Numbered from the stretch's first letter, positions 33,564 through 43,257 are shown. The stretch: 64,000 bases of DNA from Pseudomonas subflava (GCF_023823685.1 NZ_JAMXBF010000013.1:124001-188000), one strand, 5' to 3'. The notes: generated from the letters alone by a model not told the origin. Numbers and translations are program-made.

Positions 33564-35948
33564 TCAGGCGTCAGGCGCGCGACACAGCACCCAGTCGTGC
33601 AGCAGCGATTGCAGCTCGAGGAACTTCACCGGCTTGGCCATGTAGTCGCTCATGCCGGCGGCCAGGCAGCGTTCGCGGTCGCCGCTGTGGCTGTGGGCGG
33701 TGATCGCCAGTACCGGCGTGTCGGCGCAGCCGGGCAGGTTGCGCAGGGCGCGGCAGGTGGCGAAGCCGTCCATCACCGGCATCTGGCAGTCCAGCAGCAC
33801 CGCGTCGACCGGCTCGTTGCCCAGCACCTCCAGGGCTTCGGCGCCATTGTCGGCGGTGCGCACCCGGTAGCCGAGCTTGAGCAGCATGCCGCGGGTCACC
33901 AGCTGGTTGATCGGGTTGTCCTCGACGATCAGCACCGTGCACTGCTCAGCCCGCCGCTGCGGCTGACCACCGCTGCGCCCCGGCGTGGGCGCGGCGGTCG
34001 GCAGCTGCGCCGGCAGGTCGAGTTCGACGGTGATGGCGAAGGCGCTGCCGTGTCCCGGCTGGGACTGGTGCTGCAGGGTGCCGCCGAGCAGCTGCACGAG
34101 CTGCCGGCAGATCGCCAGGCCGATGCCGAGGCCGCCGTATTGCCGGGTCATGGAGCCGTCGAGCTGGCGGAAGCGCTGGTACAGCTTGCCGCCCTCGGGG
34201 GTGACGAAGCCGATGCCGCTGTCCTGCACTTCCAGGCGCAGCGGCATGCTGCCGGCCAGCGGCCCGGCGGCGGCCACGCGCAGCACCACGCCGCCCTGGT
34301 GGGTGAACTTGATGGCGTTGTCCAGCAGGTAGCCCATGGCCTGGGCCAGCTTGGCGGCGTCGCCTTCCAGGGTATCGGGCAGGCTGTCTTCCAGCTCGAC
34401 GCGGAAGCTCAGGCCACGCTCGGCGGCGCGGCCCGCGTACTGCACGCGCAGGCCGTCGATCAGGCCGCGCAGGCTGAACGGCTCGCGCCGCGGGTAGAGT
34501 TTGCCGGCCTGCAGTTCGGTAAGGGCGAGGATGTCGTTGACCATGCGCATCATGTCGCGCGCCGAGGTGGCGGCGGTGCGCTGGTACTGCTCCAGCTCCA
34601 CGTCCATCTTCACCGTCTGCATCAGCTCCAGGGAGCCGATCACCCCGTTCATCGGCGTGCGCAGCTCGTGGGTGACGGTGGCGAGGAATTCGTCCTTGAG
34701 CCGGTTGCTGTCGGCCAGCTCGCGGTTCAGCACCTCCAGCTCGCGGCCGGCCTCCTGGAGAATGCGCGCGCGCTCCTCCTTCATCGCGTTGATGCGGTCG
34801 GCCAGGGCCAGGGACAGCAGCCCGACCTCCAGTGCCGAACCGAACTGGCTGGCGTACATGGTGAAGTAGGTGTACGGCAGGAAGCCCAGCACCATCAGGG
34901 TGTTGATCACCCCGCCGGCGAGGAACGCGGTCCAGGCGATGATGAAGTAGCGCGCCACGCGCATGCCGCGCAGCCAGGCGAGGATGCCGGCGCTAAAGAT
35001 CACCACGGTGAAGGCCAGCGCCAGGCTGGTGGCCAGGCGCAGCGCGGTGGCGTAGCTGCTGGTCAGCGCCAGCACCATCGCCAGGGCGCCGACCGCCATC
35101 AGCAGGCGCAGCAGGCGGTCGACCCAGGGGCTGTGCTCGCCGGTGTGCAGGAAGCTGCGGGCGAACTGGCAGCCGAACAGTACCGAGGCGCCGATCAGGA
35201 AAGGCGTGGAGGCGTTGGCCCACCAGGGGTCATCCGGCCACAGGTATTGCACGCCGGCGCCGTTGACCGAGATCTGGTACAGGCCGAAGGAGGCGATGTA
35301 GAGGATGTAGTAGAGGTAGCTGGTGTCGCGGACGGCGAGGAAGATGAACAGGTTGTAGATCAGCATCACCAGCAGCACGCCGTAGATGACGCCGAGCGTG
35401 TAGATGCGCGCCGGCTGCGCCTCGATGAAGGCGTCGGTGGCCCACAGCCCGAGGGGCATCTGCATCGAGCCCTGGCTCTGCGCGCGCAGGTAGACGCGCC
35501 TGGCCTGCCCCGGGTGCAGCTCGAGGTTGAACAGGTAGTTGTTCTGCTTGATCTCGCGGCTGGCGAACGGCAGCGAGTCGCCGGTGCGGCTGGCCAGGCG
35601 GTAGCCGTCGCCCTCCGGCACGTACAGTTCGAGCAGGTCGAGCGGCGGGTAGGCCAGCTCCAGCAGCCAGTCACGCGGGCCGGTGTCGCGGCTGGGTCGG
35701 TACTCGAGGTCGATCCGCAGCCAGAACACCGAGCGCGAATAGCCGGCGTTGAGCACGGACTTGCCATTGGTGCGGAAGCTGGCGTTCAGGGCCGACGAGC
35801 TGACCTGTTCGATGGTCGCGTCGCCGCGCACGTCCTCGAACACCTGCATCTGCGGGCCGAGGGTGAGATAGCGAGTGTGCTCGTCGAAGGTGGCGGCCTG
35901 AGCCAGGCAGCTCCACACGAATAACGTCAGGAATAGAAAGACACGCAT
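33564..35948 (-). CDS. ladS: Hybrid sensor histidine kinase LadS
   Basis: The 794-residue protein has a signal peptide (about 1-19), a periplasmic 7TMR-DISMED2 sensor domain (about 25-175), seven membrane helices (about 183-385), a histidine kinase with THELRTPMNG (H427), a catalytic domain with DNAIKFT, DSGIGF and GGLGIGL, and a C-terminal receiver domain whose phosphorylation site is D720 (VLLDCQMPVMDG). Domain order and size match LadS of P. aeruginosa, which signals through GacS/GacA to control small RNAs and biofilm versus virulence choices. The gene lies next to thiD-thiE-hemL and downstream of the TetR gene, as I remember in P. aeruginosa. Confidence 0.93.
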   Translation of the reverse strand: MRVFLFLTLFVWSCLAQAATFDEHTRYLTLGPQMQVFEDVRGDATIEQVSSSALNASFRTNGKSVLNAGYSRSVFWLRIDLEYRPSRDTGPRDWLLELAYPPLDLLELYVPEGDGYRLASRTGDSLPFASREIKQNNYLFNLELHPGQARRVYLRAQSQGSMQMPLGLWATDAFIEAQPARIYTLGVIYGVLLVMLIYNLFIFLAVRDTSYLYYILYIASFGLYQISVNGAGVQYLWPDDPWWANASTPFLIGASVLFGCQFARSFLHTGEHSPWVDRLLRLLMAVGALAMVLALTSSYATALRLATSLALAFTVVIFSAGILAWLRGMRVARYFIIAWTAFLAGGVINTLMVLGFLPYTYFTMYASQFGSALEVGLLSLALADRINAMKEERARILQEAGRELEVLNRELADSNRLKDEFLATVTHELRTPMNGVIGSLELMQTVKMDVELEQYQRTAATSARDMMRMVNDILALTELQAGKLYPRREPFSLRGLIDGLRVQYAGRAAERGLSFRVELEDSLPDTLEGDAAKLAQAMGYLLDNAIKFTHQGGVVLRVAAAGPLAGSMPLRLEVQDSGIGFVTPEGGKLYQRFRQLDGSMTRQYGGLGIGLAICRQLVQLLGGTLQHQSQPGHGSAFAITVELDLPAQLPTAAPTPGRSGGQPQRRAEQCTVLIVEDNPINQLVTRGMLLKLGYRVRTADNGAEALEVLGNEPVDAVLLDCQMPVMDGFATCRALRNLPGCADTPVLAITAHSHSGDRERCLAAGMSDYMAKPVKFLELQSLLHDWVLCRAPDA

Positions 35949-36140
35949 GCAGCCCCGCACGGATTCGCGTGCAACCGCCCGGAAGCCCTCATCTTCCCGG
36001 AGGGGCGGCGCACAGATCCCTTCTGATTGGTATGAACGGCACTCTAGCACAGCGACCGGGTGGAAAAGCCGTCCGCGCGGACAAGTTGTCACGCCGCGGC
36101 GAGTGGGCCACCCGGCCGCCAGGTGGTAAGCTCGCCGGCC

Positions 36141-36938
36141 ATGAACAGACACAACTCCCGCCCCGTCGTCCTTTGCCTGTCCGGCCATGATCCCTCCGGG
36201 GGTGCCGGCCTGCAGGCGGACATCGAAGCCCTGCTCGCCCAGGGTTGCCACGCCGCTCCGGCGGTGACCGCCCTGACCGTGCAGGACACGGTCGACGTCG
36301 CCGACTTCCGCGTGCTCGACCGCGACTGGGTGCTTGCCCAGGCCCGCGCCATCATCGCCGACCTGCCGGTGGCGGCCGTCAAGCTGGGCATGCTCGGCTC
36401 GGTGCAGATGGTCGACACCGTGGTCGAGATCATGCAGCTGCTGCCCGGCGTCCCGCTGGTGTGCGACCCGGTGCTGCGCGCCGGCGGCGGCGGCTCGCTG
36501 GGCAAGGACGACGTCGGCTACGCCATGCGCGAACGCCTGCTGCCGATCGCCGCGGCCGCCACGCCGAATCTGCCGGAAGCACGCATCCTCGCCGAACTGC
36601 CCGAGGGCACGCCGGACGAATGCGCCGAGAGGCTCTCGCCCTTCTGCCAGAACCTGCTGATCACCGGCGGCCATGGCGACGAGGCCGAAGTGCACAATCG
36701 TCTCTACGTGCGCGGCGGCGATCGCCACACCTTCACCTGCGCCCGCCTGCCGGGCAGCTACCACGGCTCCGGCTGCACCCTGGCCAGCACCCTGGCCGGC
36801 CGCCTGGCCCTGGGCGAGGAAGTGGTCAGCGCCGTGCGCTCGGCCCTGGACTACACCTGGCGCACCCTGCGCGACGCCGAACAGCCCGGCCGCGGCCAGT
36901 TCGTGCCACGGCGCCTGCCGCTGGACTTCTCCTTGTGA
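36141..36938 (+). CDS. thiD: Hydroxymethylpyrimidine/phosphomethylpyrimidine kinase
   Basis: The 265-residue ribokinase-like enzyme phosphorylates HMP and HMP-phosphate in thiamine synthesis. Motifs are VLCLSGHDPSGGAGLQADIEA at the start, AVKLGMLGSVQMVDTVVEI, VPLVCDPVLRAGGGGSL, and the anion-hole and catalytic base motif SYHGSGCTLASTLAGRLALG near the C-terminus. It is first of the thiD-thiE-hemL operon. No TPP riboswitch is visible upstream. Confidence 0.96.
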   Translation: MNRHNSRPVVLCLSGHDPSGGAGLQADIEALLAQGCHAAPAVTALTVQDTVDVADFRVLDRDWVLAQARAIIADLPVAAVKLGMLGSVQMVDTVVEIMQLLPGVPLVCDPVLRAGGGGSLGKDDVGYAMRERLLPIAAAATPNLPEARILAELPEGTPDECAERLSPFCQNLLITGGHGDEAEVHNRLYVRGGDRHTFTCARLPGSYHGSGCTLASTLAGRLALGEEVVSAVRSALDYTWRTLRDAEQPGRGQFVPRRLPLDFSL

Positions 36939-36948
36939 AAGGTCGTCC

Positions 36949-37584
36949 GTGAGCAAGCCCCTGCGCGGCCTCTACGCGATCACCGACAGCCAGTTGCTGA
37001 AAGGCGGTCGCCTGCTGCCCTACGTGGAGGCGGCGCTGAGAGGCGGCGCGCGCCTGCTGCAGTACCGCGACAAATCCGCCGATACCGCCCGCCGCCTGCG
37101 CGAGGCCGAGGCCTTGGCCGAGCTGTGCGCCCGCCACGGCGCCGACCTGATCATCAACGACGACGCCGAGCTGGCCGCGCGCCTGGGCGTCGGCCTGCAC
37201 CTGGGCCAGGGCGATGGCTCGCTGGCCGCCGCCCGCGCCCTGCTCGGCCCGCGCGCGATCATCGGCGGCACCTGCCACGCCAGCCTGGAGCTGGCCGAGC
37301 AGGCCGCACGCGAAGGCGCCAGCTACATCGCCTTCGGCCGCTTCTTCACTTCGCAGACCAAGCCCGGCGCGCCGAGTGCCACGCCCGAGCTGCTGGACCA
37401 GGCGCGCGCCCGCTTCGCCCTGCCGATCACCGCCATCGGCGGCGTCAGCCTGGATAACGGCGCCGAGCTGATCGCCCGCGGCGCCGACCTGCTGGCAGTG
37501 ATCCACGCCCTGTTCTCCGCGCCCTCCGCCGCCGAGGTGGAAGCCCGCGCCCGCGCCTTCAGCGCACTGTTCCCCACTCCCTGA
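36949..37584 (+). CDS. thiE: Thiamine-phosphate synthase
   Basis: The 211-residue TIM-barrel enzyme joins HMP-pyrophosphate and thiazole phosphate to give thiamine phosphate. It starts with GTG, 10 bases after the thiD stop, giving MSKPLRGLYAITDSQLL. Family motifs are ARLLQYRDKSADT, LIINDDAELAARLGVGLHLGQ, IIGGTCHASLELA, ASYIAFGRFFTSQTKPGAP and LPITAIGGVSLDN. Translation is likely coupled to thiD. Confidence 0.96.
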   Translation: MSKPLRGLYAITDSQLLKGGRLLPYVEAALRGGARLLQYRDKSADTARRLREAEALAELCARHGADLIINDDAELAARLGVGLHLGQGDGSLAAARALLGPRAIIGGTCHASLELAEQAAREGASYIAFGRFFTSQTKPGAPSATPELLDQARARFALPITAIGGVSLDNGAELIARGADLLAVIHALFSAPSAAEVEARARAFSALFPTP

Positions 37585-37599
37585 TTCGAGAGGCCCGCC

Positions 37600-38889
37600 A
37601 TGTCCCGCTCCGAGACCCTGTTCGCCAACGCCCAGAAACACATCCCCGGCGGCGTCAACTCGCCGGTGCGCGCCTTCCGCAGCGTCGGCGGCACGCCGCT
37701 GTTCTTCAAGCACGCCGAAGGCGCCTATGTGGTCGACGAGGATGACAAGCGCTACGTCGACTACGTCGGCTCCTGGGGCCCGATGATCCTCGGCCACGCC
37801 CACCCGCAAGTGCTGGACGCGGTGCGCAAGCAGCTGGAGCACGGCCTGTCCTACGGCGCACCGACCGCGCTGGAAGTGGAGATGGCCGAGCTGGTCTGCT
37901 CCATCGTGCCGTCCATGGAGCTGGTGCGCATGGTCAGCTCCGGCACCGAGGCGACCATGAGCGCCATTCGCCTGGCCCGCGGCCACACCGGCCGCGACGC
38001 GATCATCAAGTTCGAGGGCTGCTACCACGGCCACTCCGACAGCCTGCTGGTGAAGGCCGGCTCCGGCCTGCTGACCCAGGGCGTGCCCAGCTCGGCCGGC
38101 GTGCCGGCGGACTTCGCCAAGCACACCCTGACCCTGCCCTACAACGACCTGGCTGCCGTCGAGAAGACCCTGGCCGAAGTCGGCTCTTCCGTCGCCTGCA
38201 TCATCGTCGAGCCGGTGGCCGGCAACATGAACTGCGTGCCGCCGGCACCCGGCTTCCTCGAGGGCCTGCGCGAGCAGTGCGACAAGCACGGCGTGGTGCT
38301 GATCTTCGACGAGGTGATGACCGGCTTCCGCGTCGCCCTCGGCGGCGCCCAGGCCCACTACGGCGTGGTGCCGGACCTGTCGACCTTCGGCAAGATCGTC
38401 GGCGGCGGCATGCCCGTCGGCTGCTTCGGCGGCAAGCGCGCGATCATGGAATGCATCGCTCCGCTCGGCCCGGTCTACCAGGCCGGCACCCTGTCCGGTA
38501 ATCCGCTGGCCATGGCCGCCGGCCTGACCACCCTCAAGCTGATCAGCCGCCCGGGCTTCCACGCCGAGCTCTCCGAGTTCACCAGCCGCATGCTGGCCGG
38601 CCTGCAGGAGCGCGCCGATGCCGCCGGCATCCCCTTCGTCACCACCCAGGCGGGCGCCATGTTCGGCCTGTACTTCAGCGGCGCCGACGACATCGTCACC
38701 TTCGCCGACGTGATGGCCAGCGACGCGGCGCGCTTCAACAAGTTCTTCCACCTGATGCTGGAAGGGGGCGTGTATCTGGCGCCGAGCGCCTTCGAGGCGG
38801 GCTTCACCTCCATCGCCCACGGCGACAAGGAGCTGGAGATCACCTTCGCCGCCGCCGAGCGTGCCTTCGCCGCCCTGAAAGAAGCCTGA
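37600..38889 (+). CDS. hemL: Glutamate-1-semialdehyde 2,1-aminomutase
   Basis: The 429-residue PLP enzyme makes 5-aminolevulinate for haem synthesis by the C5 pathway. Motifs are FANAQKHIPGGVNSPVRAF, MVSSGTEATMSAIRLARG, VLIFDEVMTGFRVALGGAQ, and FGKIVGGGMPVGCFGG with the PLP lysine in FGK. It starts 15 bases after thiE. The thiD-thiE-hemL order is conserved in pseudomonads. The 147 bases that follow hold no recognisable gene. Confidence 0.97.
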   Translation: MSRSETLFANAQKHIPGGVNSPVRAFRSVGGTPLFFKHAEGAYVVDEDDKRYVDYVGSWGPMILGHAHPQVLDAVRKQLEHGLSYGAPTALEVEMAELVCSIVPSMELVRMVSSGTEATMSAIRLARGHTGRDAIIKFEGCYHGHSDSLLVKAGSGLLTQGVPSSAGVPADFAKHTLTLPYNDLAAVEKTLAEVGSSVACIIVEPVAGNMNCVPPAPGFLEGLREQCDKHGVVLIFDEVMTGFRVALGGAQAHYGVVPDLSTFGKIVGGGMPVGCFGGKRAIMECIAPLGPVYQAGTLSGNPLAMAAGLTTLKLISRPGFHAELSEFTSRMLAGLQERADAAGIPFVTTQAGAMFGLYFSGADDIVTFADVMASDAARFNKFFHLMLEGGVYLAPSAFEAGFTSIAHGDKELEITFAAAERAFAALKEA

Positions 38890-39036
38890 TCCGGCTCCAT
38901 TTCGGAAATAGAACGCGAAGGCGAGTGAGCCGCGACGACGCGGCGCAGCGCAGCCGACGACTGCAAGGATGCAGGAGACAGGGCGACGCAGAACGCCAAG
39001 CCGACAAAGCTGTATGAACGAAAGAGAGCTGGATTG

Positions 39037-39666
39037 ATGCAGTACAGCACCGCGATCAGCGATGGAATTCTGGCGCTGGCCTGCGTGGCCAGCCTGCTCT
39101 GGCTGCGCCCGGTCTTTGCCGGCCAGCCGGTGCTGCGCGCTCTGCTGCTGGGCTTTGGCCTGACCGCCACGGCGGCGCTCTGCGGCGCGGTGCGCTATGG
39201 CCTGGACCCGAGCTGGATCGACAGGCACCGCTCCTTCACCCAGCTCAGCGCCGTCCTCGGCCTGCCGCTGCTGGGTCTGGCCGCGCTCTCGCTGTCGCGC
39301 GGGCTGGCCTGGAGCCGCTCGATCTGGACGCTCTGCCTGGTGGGGCTGGTCGGCCTGTTCATCGGCGCGCGCGTGCTCGGCGTGGACCCGTACTATCGCC
39401 TGGCGCTCAGCATGGTGACCCTGCTGCTGATCCTGTACGCCGGCCTGAGCCGCTGGCCGCAGCCGCGCCCCGGGCTGCTGGCCCTGGGCGTGGTCGGCCT
39501 GTTCCTGGTTGCAGGCCTGGCGGTGGGCACCGAGGGCTTCATCGGCCCGCTGCGCCGCGTCGATCTGTTCCACGCCCTGCTGGCCCCGGCCTACCCGCTG
39601 CTGGCCTGGCTGCTGCTGACGCTGCGCATGCCGGCTCGCGAGGAAATCCCGGTAAAGACTTTGTAA
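39037..39666 (+). CDS. Conserved inner-membrane protein
   Basis: The 209-residue protein is almost entirely hydrophobic with about seven membrane segments: ISDGILALACVASLLWL, ALLLGFGLTATAALCG, LSAVLGLPLLGLAALSL, LVGLVGLFIGARVLG, LALSMVTLLLILYAGLS and two more. The start could be the ATG at 39037 or a TTG one codon upstream; I prefer the ATG. A homologue of unknown function follows hemL in P. aeruginosa. No catalytic motif is seen. Confidence 0.75.
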   Translation: MQYSTAISDGILALACVASLLWLRPVFAGQPVLRALLLGFGLTATAALCGAVRYGLDPSWIDRHRSFTQLSAVLGLPLLGLAALSLSRGLAWSRSIWTLCLVGLVGLFIGARVLGVDPYYRLALSMVTLLLILYAGLSRWPQPRPGLLALGVVGLFLVAGLAVGTEGFIGPLRRVDLFHALLAPAYPLLAWLLLTLRMPAREEIPVKTL

Positions 39667-39756
39667 CGACGCCCCGGCTTATACATAATGTGATCGCCGG
39701 CTCATTCAGCCGGCAGGGCATGAGGCCCGACCGTTCTGCGAGGCGTTCCGATTTCC

Positions 39757-40362
39757 ATGAGTTGCACCGGCCGCACCCTGTTTCTCGGTTGCCTGTTACT
39801 GGCTACTCCGCTGCTGGCTCAGGCGGGCGACAACTCGCTGCTGGTGCCGGCCACGGATCGCTGCTCGCTGAATCTCCCCCCCGAGGAACTGCCGCAGGCC
39901 GTGGCCGCCTGCCAGGAACTCGCGCAACAGGGCGACAACCAGGCCCAGTACGAGCTCGGCGAGTTCTACTACGACGGCAAGCGCGCCCCGCGCGACCTGC
40001 CGCAGGCCCTGCACTGGTTCGAACAGTCCTCGCTGCAGGGCAACGCCCAGGCCCAGCTGCGCCTGGGCACCATGTTCTTCCAGGGCGAAGGCGTCCAGGC
40101 GAACAACGTGCAGGCCTATATCGTGCTGAAGATGGCGGCGGTGAACGGCTCGGACGAGGCCATGGACAATGCCGACCTGGTCGCCGAGCGCATGGGCCGG
40201 GAAGAAATGCAGGCGGCCAGCCAGGTGCTGGGGCAGATCTTCCGCAGCTATCTGCTGGAGCTGCAGAATCTCGACGACAGCGGCTCCCCGGATTTCCCCG
40301 CCGCACCCGGCGCGCCGGGCGGCGGCATCAGCCCGCAGGTACCGGCCTTCGCGCCGAACTGA
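39757..40362 (+). CDS. Secreted Sel1-like repeat protein
   Basis: The 201-residue precursor has a signal peptide (MSCTGRTLFLGCLLLATPLLAQA) followed by two Sel1-type repeats: NQAQYELGEFYYDGKRAPRD and AQAQLRLGTMFFQGEGVQAN. The C-terminal tail is Pro/Gly/Ala-rich (SPDFPAAPGAPGGGISPQVP). Sel1 repeats usually mediate protein contacts at the envelope. A possible -10 (TACATAAT) lies about 75 bases upstream. Confidence 0.8.
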   Translation: MSCTGRTLFLGCLLLATPLLAQAGDNSLLVPATDRCSLNLPPEELPQAVAACQELAQQGDNQAQYELGEFYYDGKRAPRDLPQALHWFEQSSLQGNAQAQLRLGTMFFQGEGVQANNVQAYIVLKMAAVNGSDEAMDNADLVAERMGREEMQAASQVLGQIFRSYLLELQNLDDSGSPDFPAAPGAPGGGISPQVPAFAPN

Positions 40363-40386
40363 TCCCGCTCCCGAGGCCCGTCGCGG

Positions 40387-40710
40387 TCACTTCTCCGGCA
40401 TCGGCATGGGAAACGGCATCACGTTGCCGCCGCCCTTGGCCTCACTGATCTTCGGTGTCCCCAGGCGCTCCACTTCGTCGATGCGCACGATCGAATGCAT
40501 CGGCACGAAGCTGCGCACCACGCCCTCGAACTGCGCCTTGAGCTTCTCCTCGCTGGGATCGACCACCACCTGGGTGCGCTCGCCGAAGACGAACTCCTCC
40601 ACCTCCAAGAAGCCCCACAGATCGCTCTGATAGATCTGCTTGGCGTACATCTCGTACACCTGGCCCTGGTTGAGGAAGATCACCTTGTAGATGGGTTCGC
40701 GCTTGCTCAT
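40387..40710 (-). CDS. DUF1820 family protein
   Basis: The 107-residue protein matches DUF1820: MSKREPIYKVIFLNQGQVYEMYAKQIYQSDLWGFLEVEEFVFGE with ERTQVVVDPSEEKLKAQFEGVVRSFVPMHSIVRIDEVE. The C-terminal tail is Gly/Met/Pro-rich (GGGNVMPFPMPMPEK). The family is common in gamma-proteobacteria beside miaB and has no assigned function. It is divergent from miaB. Confidence 0.88.
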   Translation of the reverse strand: MSKREPIYKVIFLNQGQVYEMYAKQIYQSDLWGFLEVEEFVFGERTQVVVDPSEEKLKAQFEGVVRSFVPMHSIVRIDEVERLGTPKISEAKGGGNVMPFPMPMPEK

Positions 40711-40796
40711 GGAATGAGATCGGGGACGACTGCAGACGGGGCGGCGATCTTACAGGGGCCGGACAGGCAACGCTAGGAAGGCCGCCGGTCGCCCCC

Positions 40797-40802
40797 TATA
40801 AT
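40797..40802 (+). promoter_or_regulatory. -10 element of miaB promoter
   Basis: TATAAT at 40797-40802 implies a start of transcription near 40809. This excludes the in-frame ATG at 40801 as the miaB start. Confidence 0.55.
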
Positions 40803-40836
40803 GCGCGGTCCATTCGAACCACCCCGACGTATGCAG

Positions 40837-42165
40837 ATGGCCAAGAAGCTTTATATCGAGACCCACGGTTGCCAGATGAACGAGTACGACAGCTCGCGCA
40901 TGGTCGACCTGCTGGGCGAACATCAGGCCCTGGAAGTCACGGAGAATCCGGCGGAAGCCGACGTGATCCTGCTCAATACCTGCTCGATCCGCGAAAAAGC
41001 CCAGGAGAAGGTGTTCTCCCAGCTGGGCCGCTGGCGCGAGCTGAAGCAGGAGAATCCGAACCTGGTGATCGGCGTCGGCGGCTGCGTGGCCAGCCAGGAA
41101 GGCGCCGCCATCCGCGACCGCGCGCCCTACGTCGACGTGGTCTTCGGCCCGCAGACCCTGCACCGCCTGCCGGAAATGATCGACGCCGCGCGTAGCACCA
41201 AGAAGGCCCAGGTCGACATCAGCTTCCCCGAGATCGAGAAGTTCGACCGCCTGCCCGAGCCGCGCGTCGACGGCCCCAGCGCCTTCGTTTCGGTGATGGA
41301 GGGCTGCAGCAAGTACTGCACCTTCTGCGTGGTGCCCTATACCCGCGGCGAGGAAGTCAGCCGCCCGCTGGGCGACGTGCTGCTGGAGATCACCCAGCTC
41401 GCCGAGAAAGGCGTCAAGGAAGTCACCCTGCTCGGGCAGAATGTCAACGGCTTCCGCGGCGCGACGCCGGACGGCGACATCGCCGATTTCGCCGACCTGC
41501 TCTACGCGGTGGCGACCATCGACGGCATCGAGCGCATCCGCTACACCACCAGCCACCCGCTGGAGTTCTCCGACGCCATCATCCAGGCCCACGCCGATAT
41601 CCCGCAGCTGGTGAAGTTCCTCCACCTGCCGGTTCAGTCCGGCTCGGACCGCGTGCTGGCGGCGATGAAGCGCAACCACACGGCGCTCGAATACAAGTCG
41701 CGCATCCGCAAGCTGAAGGCGGCGGTGCCGGACATCTGCATCAGCTCGGACTTCATCGTCGGCTTCCCCGGCGAGACCGAGAAGGACTTTGAGCAGACCA
41801 TGAAGCTGATCGAGGACGTTGGCTTCGACTTCTCCTTCTCCTTCATCTACAGCTCGCGCCCGGGCACCCCGGCGGCGGACCTGGTCGACGACACGCCGGA
41901 GGAGGTGAAGAAGCAGCGCCTGCAGATCCTGCAGAGCCGCATTCACCAGCAGGGCTACGAGATCAGCCACAAGATGACCGGCAGCACCCAGCGCATCCTG
42001 GTCAGCGACTACTCGAAGAAGGACCCGGGCATGCTCCAGGGCCGCACCGAGAACAACCGCATCGTCAACTTCCGCTCAGACAACCCGGCGCTGATCGGCC
42101 AGTTCGTCAACGTGCACATCGACGGCGCGCTGCCCCACTCGCTGCGCGGCACCCTGCTCGACTAA
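40837..42165 (+). CDS. miaB: tRNA-2-methylthio-N6-isopentenyladenosine synthase
   Basis: The 442-residue radical SAM enzyme adds the 2-methylthio group to i6A37 of tRNA. The N-terminal cluster cysteines are C12, C49 and C83 (HGCQMNEYDSS, LLNTCSIREKAQEK, GGCVASQEG), the radical SAM cysteines are C157, C161 and C164 (CSKYCTFC), and a C-terminal TRAM domain follows (TGSTQRILVSDYSKKD, GRTENNRIVNFR). I start at MAKKLYIETHG; an ATG two codons upstream is also possible. It heads the miaB-phoH-ybeY-corC-lnt row. Confidence 0.96.
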   Translation: MAKKLYIETHGCQMNEYDSSRMVDLLGEHQALEVTENPAEADVILLNTCSIREKAQEKVFSQLGRWRELKQENPNLVIGVGGCVASQEGAAIRDRAPYVDVVFGPQTLHRLPEMIDAARSTKKAQVDISFPEIEKFDRLPEPRVDGPSAFVSVMEGCSKYCTFCVVPYTRGEEVSRPLGDVLLEITQLAEKGVKEVTLLGQNVNGFRGATPDGDIADFADLLYAVATIDGIERIRYTTSHPLEFSDAIIQAHADIPQLVKFLHLPVQSGSDRVLAAMKRNHTALEYKSRIRKLKAAVPDICISSDFIVGFPGETEKDFEQTMKLIEDVGFDFSFSFIYSSRPGTPAADLVDDTPEEVKKQRLQILQSRIHQQGYEISHKMTGSTQRILVSDYSKKDPGMLQGRTENNRIVNFRSDNPALIGQFVNVHIDGALPHSLRGTLLD

Positions 42166-42264
42166 CGGCTAGTCCGAAACCCCGCCACCCGAACTTTCAC
42201 CCTCGGGCGTGCGGAGTTATCCTTCGACCATCATCCCCAGCCGAACAACGGCCAACGGACCACA

Positions 42265-43257
42265 TTGAACGCACCCATAGAACCGCATCGCTTCACCCTC
42301 GAACCTTTCGAAGCACACCGCTTCGCCAACCTCTGCGGGCAATTCGACGAGCACCTGCGCCTGATCGAACAACGCCTGGCCATCGAGATCCGCAACCGTG
42401 GCAACCAGTTCGAACTGGTCGGCCCGAGCAAGCACACCCAGTCCGCCGAGAACCTTCTTCGCCGCCTGTACCGCGAGACCAAGAGCACCGAGCTGTCGCC
42501 GGAAACGGTCCATCTGTACCTGCAGGAATCCGGCCTGGAGGCGCTGGACAGCGGCAAGGCCGACGCCGGTGTGACCCTACGTACCAAGAAGGGCATGATC
42601 AAGCCGCGCGGCGCCAACCAGCAACGCTACGTCAAGGCGATCCTCGACAACGACATCAACTTCGGCATCGGCCCGGCCGGCACCGGCAAGACCTACCTGG
42701 CCGTGGCCTGCGCGGTGGATGCGCTGGAACGCGAGCAGGTGCGGCGCATCCTGCTGGTACGACCGGCGGTCGAGGCGGGCGAGAAGCTCGGCTTCCTCCC
42801 TGGCGACCTGGCGCAGAAGATCGACCCCTACCTGCGCCCGCTCTACGACGCGCTGTACGAGATGCTCGGCTTCGAGACCGTGGCCAAGCTGATCGAGAAG
42901 CAGGTGATCGAGATCGCCCCGCTGGCCTACATGCGCGGCCGCACGCTTAACAACAGCTTCATCATTCTCGACGAGAGTCAGAACACCACGCTCGAGCAGA
43001 TGAAGATGTTCCTCACCCGTATCGGCTTCGGCTCCACCGCCGTGATCACCGGCGACATCACCCAGGTGGACCTGCCGCGCGGCACCAAGTCCGGCCTCGG
43101 CCACGTGATGGAAGTGCTGAAGGACGTGCCGGGCATCAGCTTCACCCACTTCAAGCCCAAGGACGTGGTGCGCCACCCCCTGGTGCAGCGCATCGTCGAG
43201 GCCTACGAGCGCTTCGAGGAGCGCCAGCCCGGCAAGGACGCCCCGCGCGATGCTTGA
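42265..43257 (+). CDS. PhoH family ATPase
   Basis: The 330-residue protein starts with TTG (MNAPIEPHRFTLEPFEAHRF), the usual N-terminus in pseudomonads. It has a PhoH P-loop GPAGTGKTYLAVACAVDALE, Walker B region FIILDESQNTTLEQMKMF, and ITGDITQVDLPRGTKSGL. The family is a predicted ATP-dependent RNA helicase/nuclease partner of YbeY, with which it overlaps by eight bases. Confidence 0.93.
   Translation: MNAPIEPHRFTLEPFEAHRFANLCGQFDEHLRLIEQRLAIEIRNRGNQFELVGPSKHTQSAENLLRRLYRETKSTELSPETVHLYLQESGLEALDSGKADAGVTLRTKKGMIKPRGANQQRYVKAILDNDINFGIGPAGTGKTYLAVACAVDALEREQVRRILLVRPAVEAGEKLGFLPGDLAQKIDPYLRPLYDALYEMLGFETVAKLIEKQVIEIAPLAYMRGRTLNNSFIILDESQNTTLEQMKMFLTRIGFGSTAVITGDITQVDLPRGTKSGLGHVMEVLKDVPGISFTHFKPKDVVRHPLVQRIVEAYERFEERQPGKDAPRDA

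Noticed and set aside
33498..35924. 808-codon open frame antisense to ladS
   Set aside because: The opposite frame encodes an intact LadS with all domains. The antisense translation is Gln/Gly/Ala-rich and without a recognisable domain.
35949..36140. Possible TPP riboswitch before thiD
   Set aside because: No CTGAGA or other THI-box core is present in the 192-base gap.
38890..39036. Possible small gene after hemL
   Set aside because: Short frames are present but with no ribosome-binding site or recognisable sequence; the gap looks like leftover or repeat-derived DNA.
36826..39573. 915-codon open frame antisense to thiE-hemL
   Set aside because: Spans several real genes on the other strand and has no family motif.
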